From Synergistota bacterium (GTDB taxonomy: Bacteria; Synergistota; JAGHAJ01): 6,378 nucleotides of DNA. The position numbers were made by a program, and so were the translations under genes. The first letter of the stretch is position 1. Each line of letters begins with the position of its first letter. Location: the NCBI GenBank assembly GCA_021161545.1, contig JAGHAJ010000076.1, positions 1 to 6,378 of the forward strand, read 5' to 3'. The notes under the pieces are model-generated. The model did no database searches, was not told the origin of the DNA, and worked only from the letters and a program-made list of their open reading frames with translations. Positions 1 to 6,260 of this stretch are shown in pieces.

Positions 1-135
1 GATAAGGCACGAGGGAGAGGTGGTATGGGACTTGGTCTTTCCATTGTGAAGTGGATTGCGGATATACATGGTTGGGAGATACGTGTTAGGAGTGTGTTGG
101 GTAAAGGAACGATATTTGAGGTGTGGTTTTCGTAA
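1..135 (+). CDS. Sensor histidine kinase, C-terminal fragment (5' end outside window)
   Basis: The window opens in frame inside a gene whose last 44 codons are visible, ending in TAA at 133-135. The peptide contains GGMGLGLSIVKWIADIHG, the G2 box of the HATPase_c ATP-binding domain, and then GKGTIFEVWF, the closing strand typical of these kinases. This is the ATP-binding end of a two-component sensor kinase, which autophosphorylates a histidine and passes the phosphate to a response regulator. The sensor, HAMP/PAS and dimerisation (H-box) parts lie upstream of the window, so the signal cannot be inferred. No response regulator gene follows, so its partner must be upstream or elsewhere. The next gene is a periplasmic binding protein 136 bp downstream with its own promoter, so co-transcription is not required. 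The family call is secure; the exact subfamily is not. Confidence 0.9.
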   Translation, partial: DKARGRGGMGLGLSIVKWIADIHGWEIRVRSVLGKGTIFEVWFS

Positions 136-157
136 ATGAGGAATCCTTCTGCTTTTT

Positions 158-189
158 TTGAAATATATCTTACTTATTTGTGGTATAAT
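158..189 (+). promoter_or_regulatory. Promoter with extended -10 upstream of the binding-protein gene
   Basis: A perfect TATAAT at 184-189 is preceded by TG at 181-182, giving the extended -10 form TGGTATAAT. A TTGAAA at 158-163 could serve as the -35 box but the spacer is 20 bp, longer than optimal, so the extended -10 probably carries recognition. The predicted start of transcription is near 196-197, giving a leader of about 75 nt before the ATG at 272. Assigned by eye from sigma-70 consensus. Confidence 0.6.
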
Positions 190-218
190 TGTTTTAACTA
201 TGAAAAAGGAGGTGAGGG

Positions 219-275
219 GTGGAGAGGAGTCTTTTTATCTTTAAAAGTCTTTCTTGTAAGGGGGTGTTTGTATGA
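219..275 (+). CDS. Possible 18-codon leader ORF, translationally coupled to the binding protein
   Basis: A GTG at 219 lies 6 nt after the GGAGG core of a near-perfect ribosome-binding site (AAAGGAGGTGA, 205-215). The frame encodes VERSLFIFKSLSCKGVFV and stops with TGA at 273-275, overlapping the ATG at 272 of the next gene as ATGA. The strength and placement of the ribosome site are hard to explain otherwise, because the downstream gene has its own site at 258-266. The peptide has no recognised motif and no run of regulatory codons, so a classical attenuation peptide is not indicated. It could be a short coupling ORF that loads ribosomes for the next gene, or a purine-rich stretch that merely looks like a start. 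Low confidence without translation evidence. Confidence 0.28.
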   Translation: MERSLFIFKSLSCKGVFV

Positions 276-1402
276 GAAGATTATTTTTGGGTATGTTGGT
301 AGTTTTGTTAGTTGCCTCCGTTGCCCTTGCCGGTGAGGTGAAGGTGGGTGTGGTTCTACCTCTGACCGGTGATGGTAAGGAGGATGGTGTATGGTCTCAA
401 GAAGCACTGGAAGTAGCAAATGAGATGTTTCCCTCTGTAGATGGGCAGGATATTAAGCTGGTATTTAAAGATGATAAGACGGACTCAGAGGTTAGTAAAC
501 AGGTTACAGAAGGGCTGGTGAAAGAGGGTGTCATAGCTTTTGTTGGATGGCCGTGGAGTGGTCTTGCACTTGGTGGAACACCGGTTGCTGAGGCCGCCAA
601 GATACCTGCTATATGTACATGGGCTACAAATCCAAAGGTTACGGAAGGGAAAAAGTATATTTCTAGAGTTGCATTTACTGACGATTTTCAGGGTTTTATT
701 GGTGCAAAATTCCTTCATGATACTCTCCATGCAAAGATAGCTATAGCCGTTCAAGATACAAAGCAGGCATATTCAGTGGGGCTGATGGGATATTTTGTGA
801 AGGCGTTTAAGCAGATGGGAGGTATAGTAGTAAAGATTATATCTGTGAAGACGGGCGACAGCTACGAGGTTATGATGAAGGTGGCGAAGGAAATAGCAGA
901 GGTGAATCCGAATGCAGTGTATGCGCCTCTTTATTCTAATGAACTTTCAAAGCTTGTCAAAGCACTGAGGAAAGGTGCTGGATATAAAGGGATAATCATG
1001 CTTGGTGATACCGGAGGTGCTCCCACTTTACCCAAGCTGAGCAATGGCACTATAAACGGTGTGTATTTCACTGACCACTATCACATAAAGGGCGTAAGTT
1101 CTGAGATAGGTAAGAAGTTTTTGGAGGCATTTAAGGCGAAGTTTGACAAGGATGCCGCCTATGCTGCTGCTGCGGTTGCTTTTGATGCTTATTATATATT
1201 ATACAATGCAATGAAGCGAGTTGTGGCAGCGGGCAAGAAGCTTACACCAGAAAACATCAACTATGAAATAAGACATACAAAGAATTTGCAGTGTGTAACC
1301 GGCACGATAACTATAAACCCCAAGACAGGAAACCCGACAAAACCTATATTTATAGTAAGATGGGAAGGTAATACTGTAAAATTCTTGAAGATGCTGAAAT
1401 AG
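272..1402 (+). CDS. Branched-chain amino acid-type ABC transporter substrate-binding protein (LivJ/LivK family)
   Basis: The 376-residue product starts with a secretion signal: two arginines, a hydrophobic stretch at residues 4-19 and an ALA-GE cleavage site after about residue 20. There is no lipobox cysteine, so it should be a soluble periplasmic protein. The mature part begins VKVGVVLPLTG, the standard opening of the Peripla_BP_6 type I binding fold. It continues with a first-lobe GWPWSG segment, IPAICTWATNPKVT (compare the ATNP segment of LivJ) and FTDDFQG. Length is usual for the family. The start is fixed by AAGGGGGTG at 258-266, 7 nt before ATG. The family delivers leucine, isoleucine and valine, but many members bind other amino acids, amides, urea or aromatic acids, so the ligand is left open. 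No permease or ATPase genes (livHMGF) are next to it: a kinase gene lies before it and lipB after it. A strong hairpin follows the stop codon directly. Confidence 0.92.
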   Translation: MRRLFLGMLVVLLVASVALAGEVKVGVVLPLTGDGKEDGVWSQEALEVANEMFPSVDGQDIKLVFKDDKTDSEVSKQVTEGLVKEGVIAFVGWPWSGLALGGTPVAEAAKIPAICTWATNPKVTEGKKYISRVAFTDDFQGFIGAKFLHDTLHAKIAIAVQDTKQAYSVGLMGYFVKAFKQMGGIVVKIISVKTGDSYEVMMKVAKEIAEVNPNAVYAPLYSNELSKLVKALRKGAGYKGIIMLGDTGGAPTLPKLSNGTINGVYFTDHYHIKGVSSEIGKKFLEAFKAKFDKDAAYAAAAVAFDAYYILYNAMKRVVAAGKKLTPENINYEIRHTKNLQCVTGTITINPKTGNPTKPIFIVRWEGNTVKFLKMLK

Positions 1403-1407
1403 CTATT

Positions 1408-1444
1408 ACAAGGGGTGGAAGTAGATTCCTTTCACCCCTTGTTT
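1408..1444 (+). terminator. Strong hairpin after the binding-protein gene, probable intrinsic terminator
   Basis: The arms at 1408-1421 and 1429-1442 pair over 14 bp with a single G-U wobble, around a 7-nt loop (1422-1428). The stem contains the GC-rich block GGGGTG/CACCCC. It begins 5 nt after the TAG at 1400-1402. The following tail is TTGTTT (1439-1444, partly inside the stem) and then GG, a short U-tract, so termination may be partial and some transcripts may continue into lipB. The stem may also protect the 3' end of the binding-protein message. Confidence 0.65.
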
Positions 1445-1453
1445 GGAGAAGAC

Positions 1454-2146
1454 ATGGGTTTATTTTGGAAGGTTAGCTTACCTGTTGTCGAGTATAATTG
1501 GATGTATAAAATTCAGCTAAGGGCAGTAGAGAAAGTGTTTCAAAGGGAATATGACGGTGTTTTGTTTTTACTTGAACATAGGCCTGTTTTTACGATTGGT
1601 AAAAGAGGAAAGGAAACTAATATCCTTGTGTCTGAAGATATATTGCACAGAGAGGGTATAACTGTAGTTTATACCGATAGGGGAGGAGATATAACATACC
1701 ACGGTCCGGGCCAATTAGTTGCTTATCCTATACTTGATATTATAAGCCTTTTTGGAAGTGTTAAGCGTTTTGTGTGGACACTTGAGGAGGTTGTGATAAG
1801 ATTACTTGGAGAGTATGGTATAGATGCTGGTAGGAAGGATGGATTTCCCGGGGTGTGGCTTGATAATCATAGGAAGATAATGTCTCTTGGGGTGGCAATA
1901 AGAAGGTATAAGAGAAGATGGGTAAGTTACCATGGTATAGCTTTTAATGTGAATCCGATAATGAGGCACTTTTCATATATAAATGCATGTGGGCTTGGAG
2001 ATTCTGTTATAATGGTTTCTATGGAGCAGGTACTTGGCAGGAAGGTAAACTTTAGTGAGGTAAAGGAGCTGTATGCTGGGATATTTGGAGACCTTTTGGG
2101 AATAAAATTGCTGACTTCAGATATGGAAGGATTGAGACTGATATGA
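1454..2146 (+). CDS. lipB: Octanoyl-[ACP]:protein N-octanoyltransferase (lipoate biosynthesis)
   Basis: LipB transfers the octanoyl group from octanoyl-ACP to a specific lysine of lipoyl domains (2-oxoacid dehydrogenase E2 subunits, GcvH) in the cytoplasm, the first step of de novo lipoylation. The 230-residue protein, counted from ATG 1454, shows the family signature RGGDITYHGPGQLVAYPILD at residues 76-95. It also has GVWLDNHRKIMSLGV with the catalytic lysine at K141, the HGIAFNV segment at 160-166, and the acyl-carrying cysteine in ACGLGD at C179. These form the usual Cys/Lys dyad. The reading frame is open back to a GTG at 1415, but that codon sits in the terminator stem without a ribosome site. 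ATG 1454 has GGAGAA at 1445-1450 and gives the normal family length. Its stop overlaps the lipA start as ATGA, indicating translational coupling. No promoter of its own was found, so it may depend on read-through. Confidence 0.95.
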   Translation: MGLFWKVSLPVVEYNWMYKIQLRAVEKVFQREYDGVLFLLEHRPVFTIGKRGKETNILVSEDILHREGITVVYTDRGGDITYHGPGQLVAYPILDIISLFGSVKRFVWTLEEVVIRLLGEYGIDAGRKDGFPGVWLDNHRKIMSLGVAIRRYKRRWVSYHGIAFNVNPIMRHFSYINACGLGDSVIMVSMEQVLGRKVNFSEVKELYAGIFGDLLGIKLLTSDMEGLRLI

Positions 2147-2994
2147 GTAGATTTCCTGCGTGGATAAGGATAAAGGTGCCATTTAGCAAAGAATTAAAGA
2201 TGGTTGAACATCTGCTTTCTGAGTATAGGCTTCATACTGTATGTGAAGAGGCAAAATGTCCGAATAGAGTGGAGTGTTTCTCGAGAGGGACAGCAACTTT
2301 CATGATTCTTGGTGATATATGCACCAGAAATTGCCGATTTTGTGCAGTTAAGAAGGGCAGGCCTTTACCGGTTGATGAAGGAGAGCCTGAAAGAGTTGCT
2401 GAAGTAGTGAAGATACTGGGATTAAGGTATGTTGTTGTAACTTCTGTTACCCGGGATGACCTCCCTGATGGTGGTGCTTTACAGTTCGCAAGAGTTATAG
2501 AAGAGGTTAGAAAAATTGCTCCTGATGTAAAAATAGAGGTTCTTATACCGGATTTTGCTGGTAATCTTGATGCTCTTAAAGTTGTGATAGATGCTGATCC
2601 TTTTGTTATAAATCACAATGTGGAGACGGTCCCAAGATTGTACCCAAATGTGCGGCCTATGGCAGATTATTTGAGGTCATTGGATGTGCTTCGGAATGTG
2701 AAAAAGTATGCACCGGATATTCTTACTAAATCTGGTGTTATGGTAGGATTGGGTGAGAGGTTCGATGAGGTTATATCCGTCATGAAGGATCTAAGGGAAG
2801 TAGATTGTGATATGCTGACTGTAGGACAGTACCTAAAGCCGACATTCTATGCATTGGATGTGGTTGAGTTTGTTCACCCTGAAGTATTTGAAGAATACAG
2901 AAGAAGGGGAGAAGAGATGGGGTTCAAAAAGGTCTTCTCTGCTCCCCTGGTGAGAAGTTCCTATCGTGCTGAAGAATCTATAGAATTGGTTTGA
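2143..2994 (+). CDS. lipA: Lipoyl synthase (radical SAM)
   Basis: LipA inserts sulfur at C6 and C8 of the octanoyl chain attached by LipB, using S-adenosylmethionine radicals and giving up sulfur from an auxiliary [4Fe-4S] cluster. All expected ligands are present. The N-terminal auxiliary-cluster motif CX4CX5C is at C34, C39 and C45, and the radical SAM motif CX3CX2C (CTRNCRFC) is at C60, C64 and C67. The C-terminal RSSY at residues 271-274 supplies the serine ligand of the auxiliary cluster. Conserved blocks [14 protein letters not shown] and [14 protein letters not shown] also match the family. Length (283 aa) is typical. The start ATG 2143 overlaps lipB by 4 bp; GGAAGGA at 2125-2131 is distant, so translation is probably coupled. 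The last 34 bp overlap, tail to tail, the end of the chemoreceptor gene on the other strand. The enzyme needs cluster repair, which fits with the nearby Fe-S assembly operon. Confidence 0.97.
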   Translation: MSRFPAWIRIKVPFSKELKMVEHLLSEYRLHTVCEEAKCPNRVECFSRGTATFMILGDICTRNCRFCAVKKGRPLPVDEGEPERVAEVVKILGLRYVVVTSVTRDDLPDGGALQFARVIEEVRKIAPDVKIEVLIPDFAGNLDALKVVIDADPFVINHNVETVPRLYPNVRPMADYLRSLDVLRNVKKYAPDILTKSGVMVGLGERFDEVISVMKDLREVDCDMLTVGQYLKPTFYALDVVEFVHPEVFEEYRRRGEEMGFKKVFSAPLVRSSYRAEESIELV

Positions 2995-4700
2995 ACATTT
3001 TCGATTTCGGCTGGTAGGTTTTCCTTCTGTAGTTTGAACTGCGAGAGCATCTGAAGAATTTCGTTTTCTCTGTGTACCATTTCTTCTGTTGTTTCTGAAA
3101 GTGCATGGGTATCCTTGCTCAAGCGGTTTTCCTTTTCTAAGACTTCATCCATGGATTTGCTGAGTGCCTTTGCTATCTTTGAGAGTTCCTGAGACGCTGC
3201 TGCCATTTCTTCAGTAGATGCACCAAGGTTTTCTGCATTTGATGATACAGTTTCTGCCAATCGACTGACTTCCTCTACGCCTTTTAATAGTTCTGTGATG
3301 TGCTGCATACTACTTTTGTTCTTTTCAGACGTTTCACTCATGTTGCCAGCCATGTTTTTGATGCTATCAGAGGTGTGTTGCACGCCTGCCATTACTGCTT
3401 CTAAATTCTCCTGTATCTCTTTTGCAGCTCCCCTTGAGTTTTCAGCAAGTCCACGAATCTCCTCTGCAACTACTGCAAACCCTCTACCAAATTCTCCTGC
3501 ACGGGCAGCTTCTATTGCAGCGTTTAGTGCCAGTAAGTTTGTCTGTTCGGCTATACCTGTTATGGTCTGAACAATCTCTCTTATTACAGATGCTTTTTCA
3601 GCTAATGCTTCAGATTCGTTTGATATGTTTTCCATCTGTTCCTTAAGTTCTTCTATAGTCTTAGTTACTTCTCTTACACCTCTTTCACCTTCTTGAGCTA
3701 ACTCGCTCATTTCGTTGGACAATTTATTCAAATTTGCCGCAATATTCACAAGCTCTTGGTTAGTGTTCGCAACATCTTGGATTCCATTACTTTGCTGTTG
3801 TAAGGCATCCGTGATTTCGCCAGTTTCTTTTATGCTCTCTGTTAACTCCTTGTCCATTTCTGCAAACTCCGAGATGAATCTCCTTAGCTCATCACCTGTC
3901 TGTTTCGATACTTTGGCACCCTGTTTTATCTTTTCCGATAGGTCTAACATCATTAATCTTAGATTCTCCACAAATTTGTTAAAATTCTTACCCAGTTCTC
4001 CAACTTCGTCCTGTGTCTTTACCTCTATCTTATAGGTGAGATCTCCCTTACCCTTAGCTAATTCCTTGACAATCTTCAGCAGCTCTCTGGTGGGTGCAAT
4101 GATTGTGTTCCTGTAAAATATACCAAATATAACGACTATGGCTATCCCTACTATGAATAGTGTTAACTGGGTTTGTTTCATCCATATAACTTTCTTTTCT
4201 GCGTACTTCTGAAATAGTAGTACTGCTTTGTTCATTTCCGAGAGTAGCTCTATGTTGTGTCCCACAAGATATGATAAGTTCTCTTTGTTTTTGGATGCTA
4301 TGAATGATATCATATGAGGTTTAAATTTCTTCCATAACGTTTCTACCTTTTGTAGTTGCGGCCTTACGCTTGGTGGAGCAGGGGGAACCTTTACCATGGT
4401 CTTCCATCCAAGGTCTAAAGGTGCTTCTCCTCCGTATGTCAGAGATTTCAGGGTTGTGTCGAATACCTTAATGGTGTTTAAAAGAGACTTTTTAACTGCT
4501 TTGGAACCGTTTTGTTTTAGTATTAGTGCTTCTTTTGTCATCTTTTGCGTTAACATTCTCTGCCTGCCTGCAAGATTTACAACAAGGCCGTCTGCTTTTT
4601 GTAGAGATGTTATCTTTAATGTTGAGATGTAAACCACTGCAAGCATACCTGCAAACACGAATAACGGCAATATTAGCTTAGCTATCAGGCTTTTCTTCAC
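2961..4700 (-). CDS. Methyl-accepting chemotaxis protein with PilJ/NarX-like periplasmic sensor
   Basis: This is a transmembrane chemoreceptor of 579 residues that signals to CheA/CheW. In order it has transmembrane helix 1 (about 8-28), a periplasmic helical domain, transmembrane helix 2 (about 178-196), HAMP (about 197-252), and a long cytoplasmic coiled coil. The signalling hairpin tip is at about 383-416 and includes [20 protein letters not shown] and [12 protein letters not shown]. The periplasmic part opens with [13 protein letters not shown] at residues 42-54, the P-box-like motif of PilJ_N and NarX/NarQ sensors; later LLSEMNKAV also fits PilJ_N. The ligand is unknown. No C-terminal CheR-binding pentapeptide is seen; it ends IDSSAR. 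GTG 4700 is chosen as start because GGGGGAG (4706-4712) precedes it by 5 nt. The frame stays open to a TTG at 4772 inside the neighbouring gene, but that has no such site. Its own promoter lies just upstream. Confidence 0.93.
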   Translation of the reverse strand: MKKSLIAKLILPLFVFAGMLAVVYISTLKITSLQKADGLVVNLAGRQRMLTQKMTKEALILKQNGSKAVKKSLLNTIKVFDTTLKSLTYGGEAPLDLGWKTMVKVPPAPPSVRPQLQKVETLWKKFKPHMISFIASKNKENLSYLVGHNIELLSEMNKAVLLFQKYAEKKVIWMKQTQLTLFIVGIAIVVIFGIFYRNTIIAPTRELLKIVKELAKGKGDLTYKIEVKTQDEVGELGKNFNKFVENLRLMMLDLSEKIKQGAKVSKQTGDELRRFISEFAEMDKELTESIKETGEITDALQQQSNGIQDVANTNQELVNIAANLNKLSNEMSELAQEGERGVREVTKTIEELKEQMENISNESEALAEKASVIREIVQTITGIAEQTNLLALNAAIEAARAGEFGRGFAVVAEEIRGLAENSRGAAKEIQENLEAVMAGVQHTSDSIKNMAGNMSETSEKNKSSMQHITELLKGVEEVSRLAETVSSNAENLGASTEEMAAASQELSKIAKALSKSMDEVLEKENRLSKDTHALSETTEEMVHRENEILQMLSQFKLQKENLPAEIENVQTNSIDSSAR

Positions 4701-4743
4701 TTTTACTCCCCCTTTCTTTGGAAATGATATTGTATTCAATTCT

Positions 4744-4772
4744 ATTTTAAGGCTGTGATTTTGTGTTGTCAA
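4744..4772 (-). promoter_or_regulatory. Near-consensus sigma-70 promoter for the chemoreceptor, inside the end of the iscU-like gene
   Basis: On the minus strand TTGACA (4772-4767, a perfect -35) is followed after exactly 17 bp by TAAAAT (4749-4744, one mismatch from TATAAT). The -10 box begins with the TAA stop codon of the iscU-like gene. The expected start is near 4737, leaving about a 37-nt leader with the ribosome site before GTG 4700. A flagellar-type sigma-28 promoter was not apparent. The match is strong by eye, but not shown to be active. Confidence 0.68.
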
Positions 4773-5115
4773 CTATTGCCTTTTTTATTGTTCGCAATGG
4801 TAGGGGGATACAATCAAATCTCTCATCTATAAACTCCAATCCTTCCCTTATGCTGCTTTCTTCCATGCTTAGAACTTCTTTTATGTCTTTTCCCTTCACT
4901 ATTTCTGTGGTGTAGCTTGCGCTTGCTATTGCGCGCGGGCATCCCTTTATAAGATAGGAGATGTCTTTTATTCTGTTGTTTTCTATCTGTATGAATACCT
5001 TGATTTCATCTCCATCACTTGGATTGTATCCTTTAGCATAGGCATTATATTCTTTTAATTGGCCGTTATTTCTGGGATTTGTGAAATGAGTTATTAGTAT
5101 CTTTGAATACCTCAT
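4747..5115 (-). CDS. IscU/NifU-like Fe-S cluster scaffold, lacking the first cysteine ligand
   Basis: The 122-residue protein has the NifU_N/IscU fold pattern: HFTNPRNNG at residues 10-18, GYNPSDGDE at 29-37, [11 protein letters not shown] at 57-67, TEIVKGKD at 70-77, and a final [14 protein letters not shown] at 101-114. IscU proteins accept sulfur from IscS and build [2Fe-2S] or [4Fe-4S] clusters on three cysteines. Here the usual NPxCGD becomes NPSDGD, so the first cysteine is replaced by D34. The neighbouring conserved aspartate (D36) and cysteines C59 and C102 remain. The histidine that often precedes the last cysteine is D101. It may be a divergent scaffold, a carrier or an IscS-modulating protein. 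Its ATG overlaps the iscS stop (ATGA) and has GGGAGG at 5122-5127, 6 nt away. The tight coupling to iscS argues that it acts with the desulfurase. Family call firm, biochemical role uncertain. Confidence 0.87.
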   Translation of the reverse strand: MRYSKILITHFTNPRNNGQLKEYNAYAKGYNPSDGDEIKVFIQIENNRIKDISYLIKGCPRAIASASYTTEIVKGKDIKEVLSMEESSIREGLEFIDERFDCIPLPLRTIKKAIVDNTKSQP

Positions 5116-6260
5116 GCGGTGCCTCCCATCTTTCTGAGTTGAGCTACAGCTTTTTTAAGGTGTTCTATGAAGTATTCTATTTGTTCGTCTGTGTTGTCTG
5201 CACCAGTTACCACTCTTATAGTCCCTTCAGCATACTCTTGGGGTAGATTTATAGCTCTTAGTACATGTGAGACTATCTTTTCGGATGAGTGGGAACTGCA
5301 TGCGGAGGCAGTGGATACAGCTATTTCGTTCATACTTAGCAGCTCTGCCAGTGCTTCTCCATTGACACCTGAGAAACTCAAGCTGAGTGTGTTTACTACT
5401 CTTTTATCTGGGTCTCCATTTAGCTTGAACCCCTCTATATTATTACATGCATTCAGTATCATGTCTCTCCATCTTTTGTATTTTTCCTCGAGCTCGCAAA
5501 AGTGCTCATAACAGAATTCAATAGCAGCTGCCATGCCTACGGCTCCAGATACATTTTCTGTTCCGGAACGCATTCCTCTTTCGTGGCCTCCACCAAATAT
5601 GATGTTTGTCACAGGGGTACTCTTCTTTATGTATAGAAACCCTATACCTTTTGGTCCATAAAACTTGTGTGCGGAGGCAGATAACATGTCTATTCCAAGC
5701 TCTTTGACATCTATTTTCATCTTTCCTACTGCTTGAACTGCGTCTGTGTGAACAATTGCACCGTACCTTTTTGCTATTTTTGTCATCTCCTTTAAAGGTT
5801 GAATAGTGCCAATTTCGTTGTTTGCCAGCATCACTGAAACGATGAGGGTGTCTTCGTTTAGTTTTTTCTCTAACTCTTTCGTGTTTATGATTCCATTTTC
5901 TTCCACACTTATGAAGTCTACACGGTAATTCTGCTCTTGCATGTACTTAGCAGTTTCTATCACGGCTTCATGCTCTATCTTCGATGTTACAATGTGTCTT
6001 CTTTCTGACATTTTGCTGCTACCGATTATTGCTATGTTGTCAGATTCCGTTCCGCCAGAAGTAAAGTAGATTTCATCTGGTTCGGAATTTATGTATTTTG
6101 CTATCGTTTTGCGTGCATCTTCCAGAGCTTCTTTCGCTTCTTCTCCAAGGAAGTGCAAGCTTGATGCGTTTCCAAATCGTTCTCCAAAGTAGGGTAGCAT
6201 CTTCTTGAGTATGGGTTCAAGAACCGGTGTAGTTGCTGCATGATCCAGATATACCCTCAT
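5112..6260 (-). CDS. iscS: Cysteine desulfurase, NifS/IscS type
   Basis: This PLP enzyme converts cysteine to alanine and holds the released sulfur as a persulfide for Fe-S assembly and other sulfur pathways. The 382-residue protein shows the class V aminotransferase features. YLDHAATTP is at residues 4-12, SGGTESDN at 68-75, the PLP-stacking histidine of IEHEAV at H97, NNEIGT at 147-152, and HTDAVQAVGK at 171-180. The PLP lysine K199 is in SASAHKFYGPKG, and the persulfide cysteine C321 is in STASACSS. This places it in the IscS/NifS group rather than SufS. The active-site loop runs C321 to SHVL 331-334, about two residues longer than I recall for E. coli IscS, and lacks the LEPS motif. Start ATG 6260 has AAGGAGGGAG at 6268-6277. 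It overlaps the regulator gene upstream by 44 bp and the scaffold gene downstream by 4 bp. NifS is an equally fair name. Confidence 0.94.
   Translation of the reverse strand: MRVYLDHAATTPVLEPILKKMLPYFGERFGNASSLHFLGEEAKEALEDARKTIAKYINSEPDEIYFTSGGTESDNIAIIGSSKMSERRHIVTSKIEHEAVIETAKYMQEQNYRVDFISVEENGIINTKELEKKLNEDTLIVSVMLANNEIGTIQPLKEMTKIAKRYGAIVHTDAVQAVGKMKIDVKELGIDMLSASAHKFYGPKGIGFLYIKKSTPVTNIIFGGGHERGMRSGTENVSGAVGMAAAIEFCYEHFCELEEKYKRWRDMILNACNNIEGFKLNGDPDKRVVNTLSLSFSGVNGEALAELLSMNEIAVSTASACSSHSSEKIVSHVLRAINLPQEYAEGTIRVVTGADNTDEQIEYFIEHLKKAVAQLRKMGGTA

Noticed and set aside
136-160. T-run at 153-159 as terminator of the kinase gene
   Set aside because: The only preceding stem is about 4 bp (AGG/CCT with one wobble), too weak for intrinsic termination.
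228-252. Direct repeat AGTCTTT (228-234 and 246-252) as a response-regulator site
   Set aside because: Only 7 bp, AT/pyrimidine-rich, located downstream of the promoter; likely chance.
136-336. 66-codon frame directly after the kinase stop
   Set aside because: No ribosome site, runs across the promoter and signal-peptide region in the wrong frame, and its composition is not protein-like.
1280-1400. Promoter for lipBA in the end of the binding-protein gene
   Set aside because: Candidates such as TTGCAG or TTGAAG have poor -10 partners at 16-18 bp; not strong enough to list.
1415-1453. GTG start giving lipB 13 extra residues
   Set aside because: The codon lies inside the terminator stem with no ribosome site; ATG 1454 has GGAGAA and fits family length.
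2907-2946. GGGGAGAAGA and TCTTCTC...TCCCC as a lipA terminator
   Set aside because: Pairing needs a 5-nt bulge, lies within coding sequence, and no U-tract follows.
3295-4632. Plus-strand frames across the chemoreceptor gene
   Set aside because: Antisense shadows of a well-supported receptor; no ribosome sites or recognisable domains.
4701-4772. Longer start for the chemoreceptor (TTG at 4772, 24 extra residues)
   Set aside because: The added residues are polar, sit before the transmembrane helix without family support, overlap the scaffold gene and the promoter, and lack a ribosome site; GTG 4700 has an excellent one.
5167-5511. 114-codon plus-strand frame opposite iscS
   Set aside because: Lies antisense to conserved desulfurase motifs and shows no family features.
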